64,000 bases of DNA, from contig NZ_SLWV01000003.1 of NCBI RefSeq assembly GCF_004345705.1, positions 1 to 64,000 on the forward strand, written 5' to 3'. This document shows, piece after piece, positions 24,947 to 32,850 of the stretch; the stretch's first letter is position 1, and every line of letters begins with the position of its first letter. The notes under the pieces were generated by a model, which saw only the letters and a list, made by a program, of their open reading frames with translations, was not told where the DNA came from and did not search any database. This DNA is from Marinisporobacter balticus. Its GTDB lineage: Bacteria; Bacillota; Clostridia; Peptostreptococcales; Thermotaleaceae. The translations under genes and the position numbers were made by a program.

Positions 24947-24975
24947 TCTACAATTGGATAGGAATGTGGTATAAT
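24947..24975 (+). promoter_or_regulatory. Promoter of the stp-prkC unit
   Basis: TCTACA (24947-24952), 17 bases, then TATAAT (24970-24975) preceded by TGG, an extended -10. Confidence 0.65.
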
Positions 24976-25034
24976 AGGGATTGTATATAAATAAAAGTCG
25001 AAAAAGCAAGTACGATAATTTGTGGGGTGAGTAA

Positions 25035-25766
25035 ATGGAAAGCGGAGCATATTCTCATATTGGGAAAGTGAGAGAAATAAATGAGGATGCTTATTACATA
25101 TCAAATGGAAAGCTAAATTTGTTTATGGTTGCAGATGGAATGGGGGGGCATAATGCAGGAGAAGTTGCTAGCCATGAGGCGATCGATTCTATAAAAAAAT
25201 TTATGAAAAAACATACAGAAGTACTCTTGAATAGCAATGAAGAAACGGTTTGTGAAATTTTGAAACAAGCAACTTTAGAAGCCAATAAAAATATATTTTT
25301 AAAATCTAAGAGAGAAGAAGCCTGTAAAGGCATGGGGACTACACTCACCATTATACTTATATTAGCAAAGGTGTATATAGCACATATAGGAGATAGTAGA
25401 GCGCACTTAATTCATAAAGAGGACATTGTACAAATTACGCAGGACCATTCACTTGTGGCAGAACTTTTGCGAAATGGAAGTATTACTGAAAATGAGGCGA
25501 GGATGCATCCGCAAAAAAATATGATTACACGTGCGTTAGGAACGGAAGAAAGTATAGAGATCGATCTATATATATTGGACTTAGGGGTTGATGATATCAT
25601 CCTTTTGTGTACAGATGGTCTATCTAATTTGATAGAAATAGAAGAAATAAAAGATGCACTAATAGATTGTGAAAATATGCAATATGCATGTGAGCATCTT
25701 GTGGAACTAGCAAATGAACGAGGCGGATATGACAATATTACAGTAGTAGCAGTAAAAAATAGTTAA
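25035..25766 (+). CDS. PP2C-type serine/threonine phosphatase (Stp/PrpC)
   Basis: The 243-residue metal-dependent phosphatase reverses phosphorylation by the adjacent PASTA kinase. PP2C motifs are RxxNED (13-18), VADGMGGH (32-39, metal ligand D34), IGDSRAH, DHSLVAELLRNG, CTDGLSN and GGYDNITVV at the C-terminus. The protein is soluble, with no membrane segment. GGGGTGAG lies before the ATG. Stp followed by PrkC is nearly universal in Firmicutes. Confidence 0.95.
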   Translation: MESGAYSHIGKVREINEDAYYISNGKLNLFMVADGMGGHNAGEVASHEAIDSIKKFMKKHTEVLLNSNEETVCEILKQATLEANKNIFLKSKREEACKGMGTTLTIILILAKVYIAHIGDSRAHLIHKEDIVQITQDHSLVAELLRNGSITENEARMHPQKNMITRALGTEESIEIDLYILDLGVDDIILLCTDGLSNLIEIEEIKDALIDCENMQYACEHLVELANERGGYDNITVVAVKNS

Positions 25767-25790
25767 GTGTAGAAGAATCGAGGTGAAAAA

Positions 25791-27728
25791 ATGATAGGAA
25801 AAATATTAGGTGATCGCTATGAAATTATTGAAAAGATTGGTGGAGGTGGTATGGCTTTAGTATATAAAGCCAAATGCAATCTGTTAAATAGATATGTGGC
25901 TGTGAAAATATTGAGGCGTGAATTTACAAGTGATGAAGAATTTATTCAATCTTTTAGAAAAGAATCACAAGCTGCAGCAAGTTTATCTCATCCAAATGTT
26001 GTAAATATCTATGATGTTGGAAATGATGAAAATGATATATATTATATTGTCATGGAATATGTAAAAGGAAAGACATTAAAGAAAATAATTAAAGAAAGAG
26101 GGCCTCTTAGTACAAACGAAATTATAGATATAGGAAAACAAATTTCCCTAGGATTACAACATGCCCATAACAACCATATTGTGCATAGAGATATAAAACC
26201 GCACAATATATTGATCACAGATGATGGAAGAGTGAAGGTTACAGACTTTGGAATTGCTAGGGCGGTTACTTCTTCAACTGTAACGAATACGGGAAACATC
26301 ATAGGATCAGTACACTACTTTTCGCCGGAGCAAGCTAGGGGTGGATATATCGATGAAAAGTCTGACTTATATTCTCTTGGTATTGTTCTTTATGAAATGG
26401 CGACGGGAAAAGTGCCATTTGAAGGTGAGAGTCCAATATCGGTTGCCCTTAAGCATATTAATGAAGATATTATACCGCCTTCCTTGATAAACGAGTATAT
26501 ACCAGAAGCGCTAGAAGATATTATTATGAAGGCTACACAAAAGGATCAGAGTAAAAGGTATAACAGTACGAAAGAGATCCATGAAGATTTAGAGCAGACA
26601 TTAATACAACCAGGGGGAAGTTTTGTGAAATTTGAAGAAGATGATGATAGTCCAACGCAAGTGATTCCTGTTATTAAAAATGAAGACATCCAATTAAATG
26701 ATGGGTTTGAAAGTAAAAAAAGTAAAAAAAGTAATCGTACCATTGTGTTAGGAGCCATTGCAACAGCATTTGTTTTAGCAATTCTTTTTACGGGACTTGT
26801 GTTTTATTTAAAAGATAAGCTTATTATCCCAGAGAAAGCGATCCCATCAGTAATCGGAAAATCCTATGAAGAGGGAAAAAATAATTTAGAAAATCTCGGG
26901 TTTGGTGTAGAACTAGCGGCTGAGAGGAATAGTGATCAATATGAAAAAGGATATATCATTGAGCAAGATCCAGTAGCTGGTGAAATACGTAAAGCAGGAT
27001 ATACATTAAAATTAACGGTGAGTAAGGGGCCTGAATTAGTAGAGGTGCCATCTTTTACAAATAAAAACATAAATGAGATAGGCTATATGCTAGATAATGC
27101 AGGGCTAGAAGAAGGAAAGGTTCAATATGACTACAATGCTTTGCCAAGTGGCATCATTATTAGCCAAAGTCCAGAGGCACGAAAGGAAGTAGCTAAGGGA
27201 TCAGAAATAAACTTTGTTGTCAGTCAAGGGCCAGAGATTAGAACGATTCTAATGCCAAATTTAGTAGGAGAAATGATTGAGAAGGCGAAAAACACCCTTG
27301 AAACTTCAGGGCTTAAATTAGAAAAAATCGAAGAAAAATTTGACGATACGGTTGAAAAAGATATTGTTATTTCACAGAGTGTCAAAGCAGGTTCTGAAAT
27401 TGAAGAGAGAAAAGTAATAAATCTAGTAGTAAGTAAAGGACCTGAGGAAGTAAGTCAACCTCCTGAAGAAGATGAATTGCAAATGAAATCTATTTCTTTT
27501 CCACTCTTTTATGATCAGGCAAAAGCAGAAGCTTTTGTTCTAAAAATCGTTAAAATTCAAAATGGTATTTCGACGGATGTATATAGGGCAACCCATTATA
27601 AATCCAAAAGTGGAAAAGAGAAAATAACGATTCAAGGTAGAGATAAAGCAACCATTGAAATTTACTTTGATAATACCCTTATAACCACAAAGCAAATAGA
27701 TTTTGAAACGGGGAAGATCTATGATTGA
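25791..27728 (+). CDS. prkC: PASTA-domain serine/threonine kinase PrkC
   Basis: PrkC is a membrane receptor-like kinase that senses muropeptides or lipid II and controls cell wall synthesis, germination and stress responses. The 645 residues comprise an N-terminal Hanks-type kinase domain (ATP lysine K39, catalytic D134 in HRDIKPHN, DFG at about 151-153), a membrane segment near residues 317-340, and three extracellular PASTA repeats (about 350-415, 418-485, 487-553). Each repeat ends in a VSKGPE or VSQGPE run. A further beta-rich C-terminal tail of about 75 residues follows. Its last 8 bases overlap rsgA. Confidence 0.96.
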   Translation: MIGKILGDRYEIIEKIGGGGMALVYKAKCNLLNRYVAVKILRREFTSDEEFIQSFRKESQAAASLSHPNVVNIYDVGNDENDIYYIVMEYVKGKTLKKIIKERGPLSTNEIIDIGKQISLGLQHAHNNHIVHRDIKPHNILITDDGRVKVTDFGIARAVTSSTVTNTGNIIGSVHYFSPEQARGGYIDEKSDLYSLGIVLYEMATGKVPFEGESPISVALKHINEDIIPPSLINEYIPEALEDIIMKATQKDQSKRYNSTKEIHEDLEQTLIQPGGSFVKFEEDDDSPTQVIPVIKNEDIQLNDGFESKKSKKSNRTIVLGAIATAFVLAILFTGLVFYLKDKLIIPEKAIPSVIGKSYEEGKNNLENLGFGVELAAERNSDQYEKGYIIEQDPVAGEIRKAGYTLKLTVSKGPELVEVPSFTNKNINEIGYMLDNAGLEEGKVQYDYNALPSGIIISQSPEARKEVAKGSEINFVVSQGPEIRTILMPNLVGEMIEKAKNTLETSGLKLEKIEEKFDDTVEKDIVISQSVKAGSEIEERKVINLVVSKGPEEVSQPPEEDELQMKSISFPLFYDQAKAEAFVLKIVKIQNGISTDVYRATHYKSKSGKEKITIQGRDKATIEIYFDNTLITTKQIDFETGKIYD

Positions 27729-28593
27729 TGGGATTATTACAAAAGGAATTGGTGGGTTTTATTATGTTCAATCAAAAGATGGTATATATGAATGTAGAGC
27801 AAGAGGAAAATTTAGAAAAGAAAAAATAATTCCTTTAGTAGGAGATCGGGTGAAAATAACAATTAATAATGTTTCAAAACAAGGTGTTGTTGAGGAAATA
27901 ATGGATCGAGATACAGAGTTTATTCGACCACCTGTTGCAAATGTAAATCAAGCAATCATTGTTTTTGCAGTAAAGAAACCAGATCCAAATCTTATGCTTT
28001 TAAATAGGTTTTTAGTAATGGCAGAATATGAAAGGGTCGATGTGGTTGTTTGCTTTAATAAAATAGATTTAGATGAAAAACGGTATAAAGAACTACAAAC
28101 TCTTTATACGGATGCAGGTTATAAAGTAATTGGAACAAGTGTAAAATTAGGCATAGGGATAGAAACTTTTAAAGACATATTAAAAGATAAAATAACAGTG
28201 TTTGCAGGGCCGTCAGGGGTTGGAAAGTCTTCTCTCTTAAATGCAACCCAACCAAATCTTTCTCTAAAAACGGGCGAAATCAGTGAAAAGAATAAGAGAG
28301 GAAAGCATACTACACGGCATGTTGAATTATTAGAATTAGATTTAGGAGGATGGGTATTAGATACCCCTGGATTTAGTTCCTTAAATTTAGATTTTATAGA
28401 AGAGGAAGAATTGCAATTTTTGTTTAAAGAGTTTATTTCAAGAATGGAGTTTTGTAGATTTAACGGATGTAAACATGTAAACGAACCAGAATGTGCTGTA
28501 AAGGAAGCAGTACGCAATCAATTCATTAGTAAATCTAGATATGAAAGTTATATTCAGTTATTAAAAGAAATTAAAGAAAAAAGGAGATACTAA
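27721..28593 (+). CDS. rsgA: Ribosome small-subunit-dependent GTPase RsgA
   Basis: RsgA (YloQ) is a circularly permuted GTPase that checks the decoding centre of maturing 30S subunits. The 290-residue protein has an N-terminal OB fold and a G domain in permuted order: NKID first, then GPSGVGKSS (163-171), then DTPGFSS. A C-terminal zinc site follows with C245, C250, H252 and C258. The ATG at 27721 overlaps the prkC end; an in-frame TTG at 27703 is less likely. The gene is in the usual prkC-rsgA-rpe-thiN order. Confidence 0.96.
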   Translation: MIDGIITKGIGGFYYVQSKDGIYECRARGKFRKEKIIPLVGDRVKITINNVSKQGVVEEIMDRDTEFIRPPVANVNQAIIVFAVKKPDPNLMLLNRFLVMAEYERVDVVVCFNKIDLDEKRYKELQTLYTDAGYKVIGTSVKLGIGIETFKDILKDKITVFAGPSGVGKSSLLNATQPNLSLKTGEISEKNKRGKHTTRHVELLELDLGGWVLDTPGFSSLNLDFIEEEELQFLFKEFISRMEFCRFNGCKHVNEPECAVKEAVRNQFISKSRYESYIQLLKEIKEKRRY

Positions 28594-28595
28594 CC

Positions 28596-29255
28596 ATGGT
28601 AAAAATTGCACCATCCATATTATCAGCAAATTTCGCTGATTTATTAGAAGATATAAAAAAAGTTGAAAAGGCAGGTGCTGATCTACTCCATATTGATGTA
28701 ATGGATGGACATTTTGTACCCAATATTACAATAGGACCATTAATACTAAATAGCATTAAAGGGAAAACAAGGCTTCCGTTTGATGTACATTTGATGATTG
28801 AAAATCCTGATTTATATATTCATGAGTTTGTGAAATATGGAGCAGATATTATAACAGTACATGTAGAGGCTTGTCCACATCTACATAGGACAATTCAAAA
28901 TATAAAATCTCACGGGGTAAAAGCAGCGGTATCTTTAAATCCTGCTACATCTCTAAGTACTATTGAATATATACTTGAAGAGACAGATATGGTTTTATTA
29001 ATGTCTGTGAATCCTGGATTTGGCGGACAAAAATTTATTCCATCTGTACTGAATAAAATAAAAGATTTAAGAAAAATGATTAATGATAAAAAATTAGATG
29101 TAGATATTGAAGTAGATGGAGGTATCAAACTTGATAATGCAGCAGATGCTGTAAAAGCAGGAGCCAATATATTGGTTGCAGGATCTGCTATTTTTAATAC
29201 AGATAATATAGATGAAACCATAAAATTGTTTAGAGATCAAATAGATCATATATAA
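28596..29255 (+). CDS. rpe: Ribulose-phosphate 3-epimerase
   Basis: Rpe interconverts ribulose 5-phosphate and xylulose 5-phosphate in the pentose phosphate pathway. The 219-residue TIM barrel has the metal-site motifs LLHIDVMDGHFVPN, DVHLMI and DVDIEVDGGI, plus VNPGFGGQKFIP. AAGGAGATAC precedes the ATG, which is 2 bases after rsgA, so translation is probably coupled. Confidence 0.97.
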   Translation: MVKIAPSILSANFADLLEDIKKVEKAGADLLHIDVMDGHFVPNITIGPLILNSIKGKTRLPFDVHLMIENPDLYIHEFVKYGADIITVHVEACPHLHRTIQNIKSHGVKAAVSLNPATSLSTIEYILEETDMVLLMSVNPGFGGQKFIPSVLNKIKDLRKMINDKKLDVDIEVDGGIKLDNAADAVKAGANILVAGSAIFNTDNIDETIKLFRDQIDHI

Positions 29256-29268
29256 GTGGAGGCCTTTC

Positions 29269-29904
29269 ATGAAATGTGTGATTATAGCAAATGGAGATAT
29301 TGTTGATTATGAAGAAATAGGGAAATTAATCAATGATTGTGATTTTATTGTATGTGCCGATGGGGGAGCAAAACATTTATTACATATGGACATACTTCCC
29401 CATACCATTGTTGGAGATTTAGACTCGATTGATGAAAGTGCAAAAAAATTCTTTAAAGATAGAAATGTAGATTTTTATAGATTTCCTAAAAAGAAAGATT
29501 ATACGGATACGGAGCTTGCTATAAAATATGCTTTGAAAAAAGGTGTTACTGAAATTCTATTCTTAGGAGTGATTGGGAGCAGAATGGATCATACCATTGC
29601 AAATATTACATTGCTATTGCCATTATTAAAGAAGAATATACAAGCTAAAATTATAAATGATCATAATGAAATTATGATTGTAGATAAAGAAATAGCAATA
29701 GCAGGTGAAATAGGAGAAGTCTTATCCATCATTCCTTTAACACAGAAGGTGGAAGGGATTACTTTACAAGGACTTGAATATCCGCTTTATGATGCAACCA
29801 TATCAATGGGACAAACGATTGGCATTAGTAATAAATTTATTGACAAAAGAGCGGTGGTATCCATTAAAAAAGGAAAAATTCTATTGATAAAGGCTAGAGA
29901 TTAA
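29269..29904 (+). CDS. thiN: Thiamine diphosphokinase
   Basis: ThiN (thiamine pyrophosphokinase) transfers pyrophosphate from ATP to thiamine. The 211-residue protein has the N-terminal catalytic domain with VCADGGAKHL, IVGDLDSID and KKDYTDTELAIKYA, and GSRMDHTIANI, then a beta-rich C-terminal thiamine-binding domain ending in VSIKKGKILLIKAR. TGGAGG lies 11-12 bases before the ATG. It is the last gene of the long unit starting near rsmB or stp and is followed by a strong terminator. Confidence 0.95.
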   Translation: MKCVIIANGDIVDYEEIGKLINDCDFIVCADGGAKHLLHMDILPHTIVGDLDSIDESAKKFFKDRNVDFYRFPKKKDYTDTELAIKYALKKGVTEILFLGVIGSRMDHTIANITLLLPLLKKNIQAKIINDHNEIMIVDKEIAIAGEIGEVLSIIPLTQKVEGITLQGLEYPLYDATISMGQTIGISNKFIDKRAVVSIKKGKILLIKARD

Positions 29905-29934
29905 AAACCCAATTTAAATGGGTTTTTTTTGTAT
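29903..29934 (+). terminator. Terminator after thiN
   Basis: AAAACCCA (29904-29911) pairs with TGGGTTTT (29919-29926) around a 7-base loop, with a run of eight Ts. Confidence 0.9.
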
Positions 29935-30002
29935 CTAAATTTAAGAAAGATGAATAGTATATAATAATTACAATTTAAAAAGAAATATAATGGGGTGGTG
30001 TT

Positions 30003-30158
30003 TTGGGCAAAAAAATATGCATTAGGAGAATATTAGGAATATTATTGGCGCTAGGAGGGACAATTATTCTTATAGAGTTTATACCATTATGGATTTGGTA
30101 TTGTATGCTAGGTGGTTTATGTATCATTTTTATCTTACTATTATTCAAAATTATTTGA
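30003..30158 (+). CDS. Tiny membrane protein (51 residues), unknown function
   Basis: A TTG start at 30003, 4 bases after GGGTGG, opens a 51-codon frame. The product has a basic N-terminus (MGKKICIRRI) and two hydrophobic segments, about residues 11-25 and 29-50. It is not recognised. It lies only 16 bases before a second small membrane ORF with a strong ribosome binding site, which supports both being real genes. In Bacillus this interval between thiN and rpmB holds spoVM, but neither product resembles SpoVM. Confidence 0.55.
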   Translation: MGKKICIRRILGILLALGGTIILIEFIPLWIWYCMLGGLCIIFILLLFKII

Positions 30159-30174
30159 ATAGGAGGGGACAATT

Positions 30175-30354
30175 TTGAGGAGGAGAAAATACAAGCATAT
30201 CTGGAGAAGAATAGAAAAAACAGTGATTAGATTCATGCTTTTATCCATTGGGGTTGCTATTATTGCATTTATAGTCCTTCCTAAGAGCGTATGGCTCATT
30301 TTAACAGGCTTGGCTATGATTTGCATAGGATATAAACTGTTTTGCCATTATTAG
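30175..30354 (+). CDS. Small basic membrane protein (59 residues), unknown function
   Basis: A TTG start at 30175 follows AGGAGGGG by 6 bases. The product begins with a strongly basic, probably amphipathic segment (MRRRKYKHIWRRIEK) and continues with two hydrophobic stretches (about residues 18-35 and 39-55), ending KLFCHY. It looks like a small inner-membrane protein with its N-terminus inside. It is not recognised. It sits in tandem with the 51-residue ORF and is convergent with rpmB. A sporulation role can be imagined from the spoVM-like position but not shown. Confidence 0.65.
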   Translation: MRRRKYKHIWRRIEKTVIRFMLLSIGVAIIAFIVLPKSVWLILTGLAMICIGYKLFCHY

Positions 30355-30359
30355 CATAT

Positions 30360-30393
30360 AAATAAATAAAGCCCGCCAATGAAGGCAGGCTTT
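30360..30393 (-). terminator. Terminator of rpmB, possibly bidirectional
   Basis: On the minus strand AAAGCCTGCC (30393-30384) pairs with GGCGGGCTTT (30377-30368), with one G-T pair, followed by the T-rich ATTTATT. The small ORF at 30175 ends 13 bases away on the other side and may share it. Confidence 0.85.
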
Positions 30394-30399
30394 AGAAAG

Positions 30400-30591
30400 C
30401 TATATCGCTCTTTCAACTTTATTAGAACGTAGGCATCTAGTACAAACGTGAATTCTTTTCGCAGAACCGTCAACTACAGCTTTAACTTTCTTTATGTTCG
30501 CACCCCAAACTCTTTTTGTATGATGATTAGAGTGACTTACAGTATTACCAGCTATTCTACCTTTTCCACATACGTCACATGATTTTGACAT
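30400..30591 (-). CDS. rpmB: 50S ribosomal protein L28
   Basis: The 63-residue L28 is the zinc-binding (C+) form, with C5-x2-C8 (CDVCGKG) and C50-x2-C53 (CTRC). The central run NHHTKRVWGANIKKVK and the basic composition are typical. The start is set by AAGGAGGTG on the minus strand. It is transcribed alone and opposite to its neighbours, as in Bacillus, where rpmB also lies between thiN and yloU. Confidence 0.97.
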   Translation of the reverse strand: MSKSCDVCGKGRIAGNTVSHSNHHTKRVWGANIKKVKAVVDGSAKRIHVCTRCLRSNKVERAI

Positions 30592-30639
30592 ATATTACAC
30601 CTCCTTCGAGAACATATACAACATATTGCAAACATTAAT

Positions 30640-30669
30640 AGTTTACCATATCTTTAGTGTTTTTTGCAA
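30640..30669 (-). promoter_or_regulatory. Candidate sigma-A promoter of rpmB
   Basis: On the minus strand TTGCAA (30669-30664), 18 bases, TAAACT (30645-30640) preceded by TGG (extended -10). The rest of the divergent gap (30592-30815) holds AT-rich sequence and no clear element for yloU. Confidence 0.5.
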
Positions 30670-30815
30670 CTACTATACAAAAATATTCATATAAAAGATT
30701 TTGCATATTCAATAAAATGGTATTTAAGTTGAATAGTTATTTGAATTCATATAAAATATAGTATAGATTTTAAAGTACATACTAAGCTTAAAAGGGTATG
30801 AAAAGGAGGATGAAA

Positions 30816-31172
30816 ATGGCAGCCACATTACAAAATGAATTAGGGAATATTTTCATAGATCATGAAGTTTTAGCATCTATTGCGGGCATATCAGCTATGG
30901 AGTGCTATGGGGTAGTGGGTATGGCAAAAAAATCTACTGCTAGTGAATTATCTGAGCTATTAAGACGTGAAAATCTAGGTAAAGGTGTAAAAATTAAATC
31001 TGAAAATGATAAAATTGTTATAAATCTTTTTATTATCGTTGAATTTGGCACACGAATATCGACTGTTGCACAAAATATTATAGACAAAGTAAAGTATAAT
31101 ATAGAAATGATTTCGGGATTACAAGTGAAGAAAGTAAATATTAATATACAAGGTGTTAGAGTTCAGAAGTAA
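30816..31172 (+). CDS. Asp23/Gls24 family protein (YloU-like)
   Basis: A 118-residue Asp23/Gls24-family protein. The family core is seen as GNIFIDHEVLASIAGISAME, CYGVVGMAKK and KIVINLFIIVEFGTRISTVA. Family members associate with membranes and have been linked to envelope stress and fatty acid metabolism, but the biochemical role is unsettled. The ATG at 30816 follows AAGGAGG; an in-frame ATG at 30798 precedes that site. It directly precedes the fatty acid kinase-like gene, as yloU precedes yloV in Bacillus. Confidence 0.92.
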   Translation: MAATLQNELGNIFIDHEVLASIAGISAMECYGVVGMAKKSTASELSELLRRENLGKGVKIKSENDKIVINLFIIVEFGTRISTVAQNIIDKVKYNIEMISGLQVKKVNINIQGVRVQK

Positions 31173-31189
31173 TTTGAGGAGGTACGAAG

Positions 31190-32803
31190 TTGAAAATCAA
31201 TGAAATTGATGGACTGTTACTGAAAAAGATGATTATTCAAGGAGCGAATATTCTTGAGGCAAATAGATCTGTAGTAGATGCCTTAAATGTATTTCCCGTT
31301 CCAGATGGAGATACAGGTACAAATATGTCCCTTACAATGAATGCAGCAGCAAAAGAAGTAAAAGAAACAAGGGAAAACAGCATAGATTATGTGGTAGATG
31401 CAATGGCAAATGGATCTTTGATGGGCGCGAGAGGGAACTCAGGTGTGATTTTATCACAACTATTTAGAGGATTTACGAAAAGTGCTAAAGGGAAAGATCA
31501 ATTAACAACGATAGATTTAGCAGATGCCTTTAAAAGTGCTTCTGATACTGCTTATAAGGCAGTTATGAAGCCCATAGAAGGGACGATCCTCACAGTTGCC
31601 AGAGAAATAGGTGAAAAAGCGGTTGAAATAGCAAAGAGAGAAAAAGATGTTATAACCTTTCTACAAGATATTATAAATCATGGTGAACAAGCTTTAAATA
31701 AGACACCTCAGATGCTAAAAATTTTAAAAGAAGCAGGTGTTGTTGATGCTGGTGGGAAAGGTCTTATATTTATTTTTAAAGGATTTTATGAAGCGATAAC
31801 AGGCAAAAAAGTGAATTTAGAGTCTCATAGCAATATAGATATTATAAAAGAAGATTTAAAAGAAACAGAAGATATTACCTTTGGATATTGTACAGAATTT
31901 ATTGTTCAAGGAAGTAATATAAATATTGAAAAATTCAAACAAAAGATTAAAAATTATGGGGATTGTATGTTAGTTGTAGGAGATGCATCTTTAGTAAAAG
32001 TACATATTCATACAAATAATCCAGGGATGATTTTGGAAAATGGATTAGAATTAGGGCAACTTACACGGATTAAAATTGACAATATGAGGCAGCAACATGA
32101 AAATAAAATCTTTGAAGCGAAAAATGATGAGAACATTATGTTAGTGAAAGAATTTGGAATGATCGCTGTTACCATGGGTGACGGACTAACAAATATATTT
32201 AAAGATTTAAATGTTGATGAAATGATTACGGGTGGACAAACCATGAATCCAAGTACGCAAGATATCAAAGAAGCGATAGATCGTATTCAAGCAAAACATA
32301 TATTTATTTTTCCAAATAATAGTAATATCATATTAGCAGCGAATCAAGCAAAGGAATTAAGTGATAAAGAGATTACTGTTATTCCATCTGAAACGGTACC
32401 ACAGGGAATTGGGGCGATTTTAGCTTATGATGAAGAATCAAGCCTTGAAAAAAATATTGAAATGATGACGGAAGCCCTAAAGAATATAAAAACTGGGCAA
32501 GTTACTTATTCTGTGAGAGATACACAATTTAATGATATGCCTATTGAAAAAGGAGATATATTAGGAATTATTGATGGAAAGATTACGGCAGTAGGAAAAA
32601 GTGTTGAGGACGATGCCTATAGATTGCTAGAAGGTATGATTGAGGATGATGATGAAATCATTACAATTTTTTATGGAGAAGATTGTGAGGAAGAGAAAGC
32701 GCAGCGATTAGCGGATCGAATTAGTGGGAAATATGAAGAAATAGATGTTGAAGTCTACTATGGTGGGCAGCCACTTTATTATTACATATTCTCTGTAGAA
32801 TAA
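31190..32803 (+). CDS. FakA-like fatty acid kinase (DAK2 domain, YloV)
   Basis: FakA phosphorylates fatty acids carried by FakB to acyl-phosphates, which PlsX/PlsY use for phospholipid synthesis. The 537-residue protein has an N-terminal DAK2 (DhaL) domain with DGDTGTNM at 39-46, whose acidic residues bind Mg-ATP, and GARGNSGVILSQLFRGF. A central linker and a C-terminal DegV-like half (MITGGQTMNPSTQD) follow. No fakB is visible in the window. plsX is at 42518. The TTG start at 31190 follows GAGGAGG. Confidence 0.92.
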   Translation: MKINEIDGLLLKKMIIQGANILEANRSVVDALNVFPVPDGDTGTNMSLTMNAAAKEVKETRENSIDYVVDAMANGSLMGARGNSGVILSQLFRGFTKSAKGKDQLTTIDLADAFKSASDTAYKAVMKPIEGTILTVAREIGEKAVEIAKREKDVITFLQDIINHGEQALNKTPQMLKILKEAGVVDAGGKGLIFIFKGFYEAITGKKVNLESHSNIDIIKEDLKETEDITFGYCTEFIVQGSNINIEKFKQKIKNYGDCMLVVGDASLVKVHIHTNNPGMILENGLELGQLTRIKIDNMRQQHENKIFEAKNDENIMLVKEFGMIAVTMGDGLTNIFKDLNVDEMITGGQTMNPSTQDIKEAIDRIQAKHIFIFPNNSNIILAANQAKELSDKEITVIPSETVPQGIGAILAYDEESSLEKNIEMMTEALKNIKTGQVTYSVRDTQFNDMPIEKGDILGIIDGKITAVGKSVEDDAYRLLEGMIEDDDEIITIFYGEDCEEEKAQRLADRISGKYEEIDVEVYYGGQPLYYYIFSVE

Positions 32804-32833
32804 GAAATGGCGAGCGTCATTTCTTATTCTTTT
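32802..32833 (+). terminator. Terminator between the fakA-like gene and recG
   Basis: AAGAAATG (32802-32809) pairs with CATTTCTT (32818-32825) around an 8-base loop, followed by ATTCTTTTA. Confidence 0.6.
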
Positions 32834-32850
32834 ATGGGGGAGGTTAGCGC

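Noticed and set aside
29935..30003. spoVM gene expected after thiN
   Set aside because: All three plus-strand frames from 29905 to 30400 were read; no SpoVM-like sequence (short amphipathic helix with KLPKFLGG) is present.
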